A model generated the notes under the pieces. It was not told the DNA's origin and made no database searches. It saw only the letters and a program-made list of their open reading frames with translations. The translations under genes were made by a program, and so were the position numbers. Shown here piece after piece: positions 55,182-63,355 of a stretch of 64,000 nucleotides of DNA. Origin of the DNA: Ideonella_A sakaiensis_A (lineage in GTDB: Bacteria > Pseudomonadota > Gammaproteobacteria > Burkholderiales > Burkholderiaceae_C). The stretch is taken from the NCBI RefSeq assembly GCF_048320135.1, contig NZ_CP182947.1, positions 434,001 through 498,000 of the forward strand, given 5' to 3'. Within the stretch, counting starts at the first letter, position 1, and each line of letters starts with the position of its first letter.

Positions 55182-56954
55182 TCAGAGGTCTTCGGAACCG
55201 AGCAGCATTTCGCTGATGCCCTTGCCGGCCTTGACCATCGGCCAGACGTTTTCTGTCGGATCGGTACGCACGTCGAGGAACACCGTGCGGTCCTTCAACC
55301 GGATCGCTTCGCGCAGCGCGCCTTCGACATCGGACGGATGCTCGATCTTCAGCCCGACGTGGCCATAGGCCTCGGCGAGCTTGACGAAGTCGGGCAAGGC
55401 GTCCATGTAGCTGTGTGAATAGCGGCCGCCATAGTCGATCTGCTGCCACTGACGCACCATGCCGAGGTAGCGGTTGTTCAGCGACACCACCTTGACCGGC
55501 GTGTTGTATTGCAGGCAGGTCGACAGCTCCTGGATGCACATCTGGATCGAGCCCTCGCCGGTCACGCAGAAGACGTCGGAATCCGGCTTCGCGAGCTTGA
55601 TGCCCATCGCATACGGCAGGCCGACGCCCATCGTGCCGAGACCGCCCGAATTGATCCAGCGCCGCGGCTCGGCGAAGCGGTAGTACTGCGCGGCCCACAT
55701 CTGGTGCTGGCCGACATCGGACGTGATGTAGGTGTCGCGGTCCTTCGTCAGCTCCCACAGCTTCTCGATCACATACTGCGGCTTGATCACCTCGGTGCTG
55801 TTGCGGTACTGCAGGCAGTCGCGCTTGCGCCACTCGTCGATCTGGCTCCACCAAGTCCCCATTGCATCGGCATCGGGCCTCTCGCGGCATTCCTTGATCT
55901 GCGCGATCAATTCCTGCAATACGTCCTTCACGTCGCCGACGATCGGGATGTCGACCTTGACGCGCTTCGAGATCGACGACGGGTCGATGTCGACATGGAT
56001 GATCTTGCGCTCGACCGCCGCGAAATGCTTCGGATTGCCGATCACACGGTCGTCGAATCGGGCACCGACCGCGAGCAGCACGTCGCAGTTCTGCATCGTC
56101 ATGTTGGCTTCGTAGGTGCCATGCATGCCGAGCATGCCGAGGAATTTCGGTTCGCTCGCGGCAATCGCGCCGAGTCCCATCAGCGTATTGGTGCACGGGA
56201 AGCCGAGCAGGTCGACCAGTTCGCGCAGTTCGGCTGCCGCATTGGCCAGCACGACGCCGCCACCCGAATAGATGTAGGGCCGCTTCGCATTCAGCAGCAG
56301 TTGCACCGACTTGCGGATCTGCCCGCCATGGCCCTTGCGGACCGGGTTGTACGAACGCATCTCGACGCTGGCCGGGTAGTCGAACACCGCCTTGCTGAGC
56401 GAGACATCCTTCGGAATGTCGACGACCACCGGTCCGGGCCGTCCGCTGCGCGCGATGTGGAAGGCCTTCTTCAGCGTCGGCGCCAGTTGCCGCACATCCT
56501 TGACCAGAAAATTGTGCTTGACGATCGGTCGGGTGATGCCGACGGTGTCGCACTCCTGGAAGGCATCGAGACCGATCGCCGCGGTCGGCACCTGGCCGGT
56601 GACGATCACCATCGGGATCGAGTCCATGTAGGCGGTCGCGATGCCGGTCACGGCATTGGTGACACCCGGGCCCGAGGTCACCAGCGCGACACCGACCTCG
56701 CCGGTGGCACGCGCATAGCCATCAGCGGCATGTACCGCAGCCTGCTCATGGCGTACCAGCACATGCTCGATCGTCTGTTGCTTGTACAACGCGTCATAGA
56801 TATAGAGGACGGCGCCGCCGGGGTAGCCCCAGAGGAATTTGACACCCTCGGCCTGCAGGCAGCGGACGAGGATTTCGGAACCGTTGATCTCTTCGGAAGA
56901 ATCGTGCGGAGGCGTCGCAGTGGCGCGCCGGATTTCCGCGGCAGACATGTCCAT
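55182..56954 (-). CDS. ilvI: acetolactate synthase large (catalytic) subunit
   Basis: The 590-residue protein is a thiamine diphosphate enzyme: VKFLWGYPGGAVLYIYDAL, RHEQAAVHAADGYARATG (with the catalytic Glu), GPVVVDIPKD, and the ThDP segment TGEGSIQMCIQELSTC with NNRYLGMVRQWQ. The GEG in place of the classical GDG is worth noting but is common in this group. The ATG at 56954 is preceded by AAAGG; an ATG two codons later or an in-frame upstream start are less likely. It forms an operon with ilvH and ilvC. Confidence 0.97.
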   Translation of the reverse strand: MDMSAAEIRRATATPPHDSSEEINGSEILVRCLQAEGVKFLWGYPGGAVLYIYDALYKQQTIEHVLVRHEQAAVHAADGYARATGEVGVALVTSGPGVTNAVTGIATAYMDSIPMVIVTGQVPTAAIGLDAFQECDTVGITRPIVKHNFLVKDVRQLAPTLKKAFHIARSGRPGPVVVDIPKDVSLSKAVFDYPASVEMRSYNPVRKGHGGQIRKSVQLLLNAKRPYIYSGGGVVLANAAAELRELVDLLGFPCTNTLMGLGAIAASEPKFLGMLGMHGTYEANMTMQNCDVLLAVGARFDDRVIGNPKHFAAVERKIIHVDIDPSSISKRVKVDIPIVGDVKDVLQELIAQIKECRERPDADAMGTWWSQIDEWRKRDCLQYRNSTEVIKPQYVIEKLWELTKDRDTYITSDVGQHQMWAAQYYRFAEPRRWINSGGLGTMGVGLPYAMGIKLAKPDSDVFCVTGEGSIQMCIQELSTCLQYNTPVKVVSLNNRYLGMVRQWQQIDYGGRYSHSYMDALPDFVKLAEAYGHVGLKIEHPSDVEGALREAIRLKDRTVFLDVRTDPTENVWPMVKAGKGISEMLLGSEDL

Positions 56955-57203
56955 GTTGAACCTTTGTGAATTTCTCTGACGAAAAACCATTGGTGCACCT
57001 TTGCACGCCCTCGTGAGGCGGTTCCGGTGCCGGGTGCCAGCGTTCAGCATCCAGGTCGGATGGCTGCTCGTCTGGCCTGACTGTTGTGCAACCCGAGATT
57101 ATCGCACCGGTTGCGCCCTCGCATCGGCGCCATCCGTGGAACGCGGCGCGCGATGCGATAATCGCGCGCCGCCTGCAACACCGCCTGTGCAAGGCATTTC
57201 CCT

Positions 57204-57770
57204 TTGGCATCCGACAAAGAATTAGCCGATTTTCTGAAGAGCGTCGAGAAGCGGGCCTTCAAACGTGCGAGCTACGCGGTGCGCAACGACGATGCCGCCC
57301 TCGATATCGTGCAGGACGCAATGATCCGCCTGACGACCAGCTACGCCGACCGGCCCGCCGCCGAGTTGCCGCTCGTCTTCCAGCGCATCCTGTCGAATGC
57401 GACGATGGACTGGTTCCGCCGACAGAAGGTACGCAATGCGCTGTTCCGGAACTTTTCCGACTTCGACGGCGTTGACGCCGACGGCGACTTCAATATCCTC
57501 GAGGCGCTTGAATCGAGCGAACACCATTCGGTCCAGGAAGGCGCTGACGACACCGTCTCGCGCGGGCAGATCATGGTTCTGATCGATTCGGAGGTCGAAC
57601 AGCTGCCAGGGCGTCAACGCGAGGCATTCTTGTTACGTTATTGGGAGGAACTCGACGTTGCCGAGACGGCTGCGGTGATGGGCTGTTCAGAAGGCAGTGT
57701 CAAGACCCATTGCTCCCGCGCCGTCCATGCACTGGCAAAGGCCCTGAAACTTCGAGGTATCACGCTGTGA
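57204..57770 (+). CDS. ECF-family RNA polymerase sigma factor
   Basis: The 188-residue protein starts at a TTG (57204) that gives the N-terminus MASDKELADFLKSVEKRAFK, the form seen in this group. Region 2 is DDAALDIVQDAMIRLTT through ATMDWFRRQK, and region 4 is LPGRQREAFLLRYWEELDVAETAAVMGCSEGSVKTHCSRAVHAL. It overlaps the next gene by 4 bases (GTGA), and three envelope-type proteins follow. It is divergent from ilvI across 249 bases in which no clear promoter pair was fixed. Its regulon is unknown. Confidence 0.92.
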   Translation: MASDKELADFLKSVEKRAFKRASYAVRNDDAALDIVQDAMIRLTTSYADRPAAELPLVFQRILSNATMDWFRRQKVRNALFRNFSDFDGVDADGDFNILEALESSEHHSVQEGADDTVSRGQIMVLIDSEVEQLPGRQREAFLLRYWEELDVAETAAVMGCSEGSVKTHCSRAVHALAKALKLRGITL

Positions 57771-58207
57771 ATCCCCGCTCATCCGACTCCGCAGCCATCG
57801 TCGCGGCAGACATCGCCGAAGCCCGTTTCGGACTTCGCATTGCCGCCATATTGAACGAACAGAGCGAGTGCCTGGCGCCCGACGTCCAGACACGCCTGCG
57901 CTTTGCCCGCCAGCAGGCCTTGCAGCAGCGGCAACGCCACGCCACCGCGCCTGCCGTGGCCGGCAGCGTCCGTCTCGGCCAGGCACTGAGCCTGTTCGGC
58001 GGCGACGGGCCACGCTGGCTGCGCTGGTTGTCGATCGTTCCGCTGGTGATGCTGGTCGGCGGCCTGTTCCTGATCCAGTATCAGCATGGCCAGACGCAGA
58101 TCGAAGTCGCCGCCGATATCGATGCCGCCTTGCTCGGCGGTGACCTGCCGCCGGCCGCTTACCGCGATGCGGGATTCGTCGAATACTTGAAGGCGCCGCG
58201 CAATTGA
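57767..58207 (+). CDS. DUF3619 single-pass membrane protein, candidate anti-sigma factor
   Basis: The 146-residue protein starts at a GTG that overlaps the sigma factor stop. Residues 1 to about 80 are charged and helical (EARFGLRIAAILNEQSECL, TRLRFARQQALQQRQRH). One membrane segment follows (WLRWLSIVPLVMLVGGLFLI, near residues 83-103), then a short periplasmic tail. A cytoplasmic domain and one helix encoded right after an ECF sigma factor is the usual layout of an anti-sigma factor. There is no zinc-binding HxxxCxxC, so the inference rests on context only. It overlaps the next gene by 4 bases. Confidence 0.8.
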   Translation: MNPRSSDSAAIVAADIAEARFGLRIAAILNEQSECLAPDVQTRLRFARQQALQQRQRHATAPAVAGSVRLGQALSLFGGDGPRWLRWLSIVPLVMLVGGLFLIQYQHGQTQIEVAADIDAALLGGDLPPAAYRDAGFVEYLKAPRN

Positions 58208-59043
58208 AGCCTCCGCGACCGATCGCCGCGGTGACGCCGACCACGATGCATACATTTCTCCCGACGCTGCTGGTGCTGGCGTTGCTGGCAGCCGCTGCTT
58301 CTCCAGCCGCGGCAGCGGGCGCCGGCACGGAGCGCTCCGCGCAGACGACCCGCGTCGCCCAGGCCGATGACGGTGGCGTTGCCTGGAGCAGCCTGAGCCC
58401 GGCGGCTCGCAAACTGCTGGCACCGCTCGAGGGCGACTGGCCGCAGATGTCGTCCCAGCAGAAGCTGAAGTGGGTCGAGATGGCACACCGCCTGCCGACA
58501 ATGAGTGCGGAGCAGCAGCAGCGAATCCAGTCCCGGATGGCGGACTGGGCGCGCATGTCGCCAGCCGAGCGCGGACAGGCGAGGCTGCGCTTCCTGCAGG
58601 CCCAGCGCACCGGCACCGAAGATCGAGAAAAGAGCTGGGACGACTACCAGGCCTTGCCAACCGACCAGAAAAAGCAGTTTGCCGCGCGGGCGGCGGTTCC
58701 GACGCCGCCGGTCGAGGGCAAGGCACGCCCGGCCGACCCGCGCCGTGGCGATCGCGGTCTCGAGCAGCCGGCTCCCAAATCCAACCTGGTGCCGAATCCG
58801 AATTTCGCCGCCCAGCCGAAGGCAATCGCGCCGATGACGCTGAAAGCCGGGCCCGGTGCGTCGACGACGCTGGTGACCAAGCCGCCTGCGCCGCCGCCGC
58901 ATCAGCAGACCGGTCTGCCGAAAATCGCCGCATCGCCGAGCTTCGTCGACAGATCCACGCTGCTGCCGAAGCGCGGGCCGCAGGGTGCGGCAACCGCCCC
59001 GATCGGCGATGACGAACACGCCGATCCGGTGCCGCGTCCATGA
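58204..59043 (+). CDS. DUF3106-type exported protein
   Basis: The TTG at 58204 overlaps the upstream stop (TTGA) and gives 279 residues; an ATG at 58246 is an alternative. A signal peptide (LPTLLVLALLAAAASPAAAAG) leads to a region of DUF3106 repeats of the form LxPxxW and LSPAERGQARLRF (WSSLSPAARKLLAPLEGDWPQM, then EQQQRIQSRMADWARMSP). The second half is Pro/Ala/Lys-rich and probably unstructured. It is part of the sigma factor operon. Function unknown; regulation by the sigma factor is plausible. Confidence 0.85.
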   Translation: MKPPRPIAAVTPTTMHTFLPTLLVLALLAAAASPAAAAGAGTERSAQTTRVAQADDGGVAWSSLSPAARKLLAPLEGDWPQMSSQQKLKWVEMAHRLPTMSAEQQQRIQSRMADWARMSPAERGQARLRFLQAQRTGTEDREKSWDDYQALPTDQKKQFAARAAVPTPPVEGKARPADPRRGDRGLEQPAPKSNLVPNPNFAAQPKAIAPMTLKAGPGASTTLVTKPPAPPPHQQTGLPKIAASPSFVDRSTLLPKRGPQGAATAPIGDDEHADPVPRP

Positions 59044-59588
59044 CGATGGCACCGACCAGCCCCGAACCACGCCCTCCAGCCGTCCCGCCGTCGCCGCCCA
59101 CGACGCCGGGGGTCTGGCGCCGGATGGCCTGTTTCATCTATGAAGGCGTGCTGCTGTTCGGCGTGCTGATGATCGCCGCCTACCTGTTCGGCACGCTGAC
59201 CCAGCAACGCCACGCGCTGCTCGGCCGCCATGGCCTGATGGCCTTTCTCTTTCTCGTGCTCGGCATCTATTTCGTCTGGTTCTGGTCCGACGGTCGGCAG
59301 ACGGTCGCAATGCGCGCCTGGCACATCCGCCTGGTCGACCGTGCCGGCGCACCGATCAGCCAGTTGCGCGCCTTGGCGCGTTATGTGCTGAGCTACCTGT
59401 GGTTCATGCCGGCGTTGCTCGGCTTGTGGCTGTCGGGTCTGCGCGGCCCCGGTGTCAGCTTCGCGATCATCCTCGCGGGTGTCGTCGCCTATGCCCTGCT
59501 CGCCCGACTGCACCCGCAGCGCCAGTTTTTCCACGATGCCATTTGCGGCACCTGTCTGGTCGACGCGCGGCCGCCGGATCGACGTTGA
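59040..59588 (+). CDS. RDD-family membrane protein
   Basis: The 182-residue protein has a proline-rich N-terminus, the RDD-type start GVWRRMACFIYEGVLLFGVLMIAAYL, a second helix, and RAWHIRLVDRAGAPISQLRALARYV, matching the RDD domain. About four membrane segments are present. RDD proteins have proposed roles in transport or stress, none proven. The ATG at 59040 overlaps the preceding stop by 4 bases, completing a run of four coupled genes. Confidence 0.88.
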   Translation: MTMAPTSPEPRPPAVPPSPPTTPGVWRRMACFIYEGVLLFGVLMIAAYLFGTLTQQRHALLGRHGLMAFLFLVLGIYFVWFWSDGRQTVAMRAWHIRLVDRAGAPISQLRALARYVLSYLWFMPALLGLWLSGLRGPGVSFAIILAGVVAYALLARLHPQRQFFHDAICGTCLVDARPPDRR

Positions 59589-59624
59589 GCGCCTGGCCGG
59601 TGCGCCACGGCACAATGGTGCCTG

Positions 59625-60002
59625 ATGAGCAATCCCTACAAAGGCCGGACCGGCATCGATCGCATCGTCAGCGCCACCGGTTACTCGATGGCCGGGCTGC
59701 GCACCGCCTTTGCCGCGGAAAATGCATTCCGCCAGGAAGTCTGGCTCGCCTTTGCGATGCTGCCGCTGGCGATGCTGATCGGGCGCAACTGGGTCGAGGT
59801 CGCGCTGCTCGCCGGCTCGGTCTGGCTGGTGCTCATCGTCGAACTGCTCAACTCGGCCATCGAAGCGGCGATCGACCGCGTGTCATTCGAATGGCATGAG
59901 TTGTCGAAACGGGCGAAGGATTACGGCAGCGCCGCCGTGATGTTGTCGCTGCTGCTGTGCGGCGGCATCTGGGCGGCGGCGATCTGGCAGCGTTTCGCAT
60001 GA
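59625..60002 (+). CDS. dgkA: diacylglycerol kinase
   Basis: The 125-residue inner-membrane protein has three helices and the DgkA motifs GYSMAGLRTAFAAENAFRQEVW and the active-site ELLNSAIEAAIDRVSFEWHELSKRAKDYGSAAVML. It phosphorylates diacylglycerol released by MDO/LPS-phosphate transfer reactions. Its stop overlaps the next gene by 4 bases (ATGA). Confidence 0.95.
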   Translation: MSNPYKGRTGIDRIVSATGYSMAGLRTAFAAENAFRQEVWLAFAMLPLAMLIGRNWVEVALLAGSVWLVLIVELLNSAIEAAIDRVSFEWHELSKRAKDYGSAAVMLSLLLCGGIWAAAIWQRFA

Positions 60003-60625
60003 CCGCATCGACCCCGGGCAATTCTTCCCCGCCGCCGGCTGAGGCCGCGTTTTCGGTCTGCGTCTATTGCGGCTCGCGCCCCGGCGCGCTGCCGGCCTTC
60101 GCGGCCGCTGCCGCCGAACTTGGGCAACGCATCGGTGAACGTGGCTGGCGCCTCGTCTACGGCGGCTCGCGCGCCGGACTGATGGGCATCGTCGCCGATG
60201 CCACGCTGGCCGCCGGCGGGCAGGCGCTCGGCGTGATTCCGCATTCGCTGGTCGATCGCGAAGTGGCCCATACCGGGCTGACCGAACTGCAGGTCGTCGC
60301 GACAATGCACCAGCGCAAGCAGGCGATGGCCGAGGCGGCCGATGCCTTCATCGCATTGCCCGGAGGTATCGGAACCTTCGAGGAGTTGTTCGAGGTCTGG
60401 ACCTGGCGCCAGCTCGGATATCACGACAAGCCGGTCGGCATGCTCAATGTCGCCGGCTACTACGATCAGCTGCTGGCTTTCCTCGATCACAGCGAGAGCA
60501 GCGGCTTCGTCCACCCGGGGCAGCGCGAACTGCTGCAGGTCGGCGACAAGCCCGGCGAGCTGTTGCAGCTTCTGCACCGGCTGGCGGCAAACGCCGACGC
60601 GCCGGACGACTACCGTCGGATCTGA
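59999..60625 (+). CDS. LOG-family (Lonely Guy) nucleoside monophosphate phosphoribohydrolase
   Basis: The 208-residue protein has the LOG signature PGGIGTFEELFE and the arginine-containing VYGGSRAGLMG segment. LOG enzymes release free adenine-type bases from their nucleoside 5'-monophosphates. It begins with a proline-rich stretch of about 17 residues. It is translationally coupled to dgkA, an apparent case of gene order without functional link. Confidence 0.9.
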   Translation: MTASTPGNSSPPPAEAAFSVCVYCGSRPGALPAFAAAAAELGQRIGERGWRLVYGGSRAGLMGIVADATLAAGGQALGVIPHSLVDREVAHTGLTELQVVATMHQRKQAMAEAADAFIALPGGIGTFEELFEVWTWRQLGYHDKPVGMLNVAGYYDQLLAFLDHSESSGFVHPGQRELLQVGDKPGELLQLLHRLAANADAPDDYRRI

Positions 60626-60653
60626 GCTGCGCCGGCGCGATGGTGGCGACGCC

Positions 60654-60992
60654 TCAGATGGCGTCTTCGTCGAGTTCGCCGGTGCGGATGCGAACGACCT
60701 GTTCGATGTTGGTGACGAAGATCTTGCCGTCACCGATCTTGCCGGTCTTGGCTGCACGGACGATCGACTCGATGCAGCGCTCGACGTCGCTGTCCTTGAC
60801 GACGACCTCGACCTTCACCTTCGGCAGGAAGTCGACGACATATTCGGCGCCGCGGTACAGCTCGGTATGGCCTTTCTGACGCCCGAAACCCTTCACCTCG
60901 ACCACCGTCAAGCCGGTCACGCCAACTTCGGCAAGCCCTTCGCGCACCTCCTCCAGCTTGAATGGTTTGATGATCGCGGTTATCTGTTTCAT
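60654..60992 (-). CDS. glnB: P-II nitrogen regulatory protein
   Basis: The 112-residue protein is a P-II trimer subunit. It has KQITAIIKPFKLEEVREGL, the T-loop with the uridylylated tyrosine in ELYRGAEYVVDFLPKVK, and the C-terminal KIFVTNIEQVVRIRTGE. It senses 2-oxoglutarate and glutamine status and controls glutamine synthetase. No amtB follows, so GlnB is more likely than GlnK. The ATG follows AAGGAG. nadE lies upstream on the same strand. Confidence 0.95.
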   Translation of the reverse strand: MKQITAIIKPFKLEEVREGLAEVGVTGLTVVEVKGFGRQKGHTELYRGAEYVVDFLPKVKVEVVVKDSDVERCIESIVRAAKTGKIGDGKIFVTNIEQVVRIRTGELDEDAI

Positions 60993-61111
60993 GGCGGAAC
61001 TCCTTGAAGCCGGACAATCCTTAGTTTAAGGCAAGCAGCCACGCGGGCCGCGCCGCGACGGGCTTGCCATGCCGCTGCCGGCAGAGCAAAAACCCGTCGG
61101 AAGTCGGTCGG

Positions 61112-63166
61112 TCAGTCCGGAATGCGATCGAGGTCGGCAAGCCAGACGACCGATTCCGAGTCGCTCGGCGCCCGCCAGTCGCCGCGCGGCGACAACGAGC
61201 CGCCGCTGCCGACTTTCGGCGCATTCGGCATGCAGCTGCGCTTGAACTGGCTGCCCTTGAAGAAGCGGCCGAGGAAGATGCGCAGCGTGTCCTTGATCGC
61301 CGGCAGCGCATATTCGTTGCGCGCGACGTGTTCCTCGTCGGGCCAGGCACCACGATTGCGATCGCCCCATGCGCTCAGCGACAGGAAAGCGAGCTTGGCC
61401 GGCGCAAAGCCGAAACGGATCGTGTAGTACAGGTTGAAATCCTGCAGCTCGTAGGGGCCGATCACCGCTTCGGTGCGCTGGCCGGGCTTTTCGGCGGTAG
61501 CGCCAGGCACCAGTTCGGGGCTGATCTCGGTATCGAGGATGCCGAGCAATACATCATGGGCGTGACTGCCGATCTGGTCGGTCTCGGCGACCCAGCGCAC
61601 CAGGTGCTGGATCAGCGTCTTCGGCACGCTGGCGTTGACGTTGTAGTGCGACATGTGGTCGCCAACGCCATAGGTGCACCAGCCCAGTGCCAACTCGCTC
61701 AGATCGCCGGTGCCGACCACCAGCCCGCGGTGGTGGTTGGCGAGCCGGAACAGATGGCTGGTGCGCTCGCCTGCCTGCACATTCTCGAACGTGACGTCGT
61801 ACTGCGGCTGGCCGTCGGCAAACGGATGGCCGATATCGCGGAACATCTGCTCGCAACTCGGCCGGATATCGATCTCGGCCGCCGTGCAGCCGACCGCCGC
61901 CATCAGCCGCCGCGCCTGGTCGAGGGTTCGCTCACTGGTTGCAAAACCCGGCATCGTGAAGCCGAGGATGTCGCTGCGCGACCAGCCCATCCGGTCCACC
62001 GCCTTCGCGCAGACCAGCAGTGCATGGGTCGAATCGAGCCCGCCTGAAATGCCGATCACCAGCTTGCGAACGCCGCTCGTCTGCAGCCGCTGCACCAGCG
62101 CCTGGACCTGGATGTTGTAGACCTCCGCGCAGCGCTCGTCGCGGCGGCTGCGGTCTGCCGGCACATACGGAAAACGCGCGACCGAACGCTCGAGCGGCAT
62201 TGCCTGCTCGCGTGGCGGGTTCAACCGGAACGCGATGTTGCGGAATCCCTGCAGCTCGCCGGCGTGGCGGCGCACCGACTGGCCGAAGCTGGTCTGGCGC
62301 ATCCGTTCGCGCGATACGCGCTCGAGGTCGACATCGCCAGTCACCAGGTGCGATGCCTCGGAAAAACGTTCCGACTCGGCGAGCATCTCGCCGTTTTCGT
62401 AGATCAGCGCCTGCCCGTCCCAGGCCAGGTCGGTGCTCGACTCACCGGATCCTGCCGACGAATAAAGGTAGGCGGCGAGGCAGCGCGCCGACTGCTGGCC
62501 GACGAGCTGGTGGCGGTAGCCCGACTTGCCGACCGTGATGTTCGACGCCGACAGATTGACCAGCACGGTGGCGCCGGCCAGCGCCGCAAAACACGACGGC
62601 GGAATCGGCACCCACAGGTCTTCGCACAGTTCGACATGCAGGTTCAGAAACGGCATGTCGGACGCGGTGAACAGCAGCTTCGGGCCGAATGCGACATGCT
62701 GGCCGAGCAGCTCGATCTCGGTCGACAAGGCGTCGTCAGCAGAATTGAACTGGCGCGCCTCGTAGAACTCGCCGTAGTTCGGCAAATAGGTCTTCGGCAC
62801 GACACCGAGGATCTGGCCGCGCAGCACGGCCACCGCGCAGTTGAACAGCCGGTGATCGACGCGCAGCGGCAGGCCGACGATCGCGATGCACGACAGTGTG
62901 CGCGACGCCTCGACGATGGTCGACAAGCCGGCCAGGCAGGCATCGAGCAGGCTGCGCTGATGGAACAGGTCGTCGCAGGTATAGGCGCTGAGCCCGAGCT
63001 CCGGGAAGGCCACGATGCTCGCGCCGCGCGCGGCGGCTTCGGCGAGCAGTTGCCGCGTCTGTTCGGCATTGAATTGCGGATCGGCGACGCGGCAACGCGG
63101 CACGCCAACCGCGACGCGAACAAAATCGTGGTTGTGCAGGTTGAAAAACGGATGGTCCTGGCTCAA
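61112..63166 (-). CDS. nadE: glutamine-dependent NAD+ synthetase
   Basis: The 684-residue protein has an N-terminal nitrilase-type glutaminase with Glu (VAFPELGLSAY), Lys (PKTYLPNYGEFYE) and Cys (HVELCEDLWVP), and a C-terminal synthetase with the PP-loop GISGGLDSTHALLV. It makes NAD from deamido-NAD. The start is placed at the TTG at 63166 because AGGAG lies 8 bases upstream of it; a GTG at 63187 lies within the same frame but upstream of that ribosome site. glnB follows on the same strand, as is common in Burkholderiales. Confidence 0.96.
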   Translation of the reverse strand: MSQDHPFFNLHNHDFVRVAVGVPRCRVADPQFNAEQTRQLLAEAAARGASIVAFPELGLSAYTCDDLFHQRSLLDACLAGLSTIVEASRTLSCIAIVGLPLRVDHRLFNCAVAVLRGQILGVVPKTYLPNYGEFYEARQFNSADDALSTEIELLGQHVAFGPKLLFTASDMPFLNLHVELCEDLWVPIPPSCFAALAGATVLVNLSASNITVGKSGYRHQLVGQQSARCLAAYLYSSAGSGESSTDLAWDGQALIYENGEMLAESERFSEASHLVTGDVDLERVSRERMRQTSFGQSVRRHAGELQGFRNIAFRLNPPREQAMPLERSVARFPYVPADRSRRDERCAEVYNIQVQALVQRLQTSGVRKLVIGISGGLDSTHALLVCAKAVDRMGWSRSDILGFTMPGFATSERTLDQARRLMAAVGCTAAEIDIRPSCEQMFRDIGHPFADGQPQYDVTFENVQAGERTSHLFRLANHHRGLVVGTGDLSELALGWCTYGVGDHMSHYNVNASVPKTLIQHLVRWVAETDQIGSHAHDVLLGILDTEISPELVPGATAEKPGQRTEAVIGPYELQDFNLYYTIRFGFAPAKLAFLSLSAWGDRNRGAWPDEEHVARNEYALPAIKDTLRIFLGRFFKGSQFKRSCMPNAPKVGSGGSLSPRGDWRAPSDSESVVWLADLDRIPD

Positions 63167-63355
63167 GCTTGTTGCTCCTGTCGACACCGCCGCAGCCGGC
63201 CGCCACCGGCGCGGCAGCCGAAACCGAAGGTTATTGCGGCCAGCGCGTCGCGTCCGCCGACAACGCGCAAAAATTCGTGTTCAGGCAGGCCTCGTGCGGC
63301 AATCCGGCGCCGCCGCCTTGCGATGGCCACCCTCAGCAGCAGATTGCGCGCACAC

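Noticed and set aside
56955..57203. Leader peptide and attenuator for ilvI in the gap to the sigma factor gene
   Set aside because: No short frame rich in Ile, Val or Leu and no terminator with a T-run were found on the minus strand, unlike the clear case at leuA.
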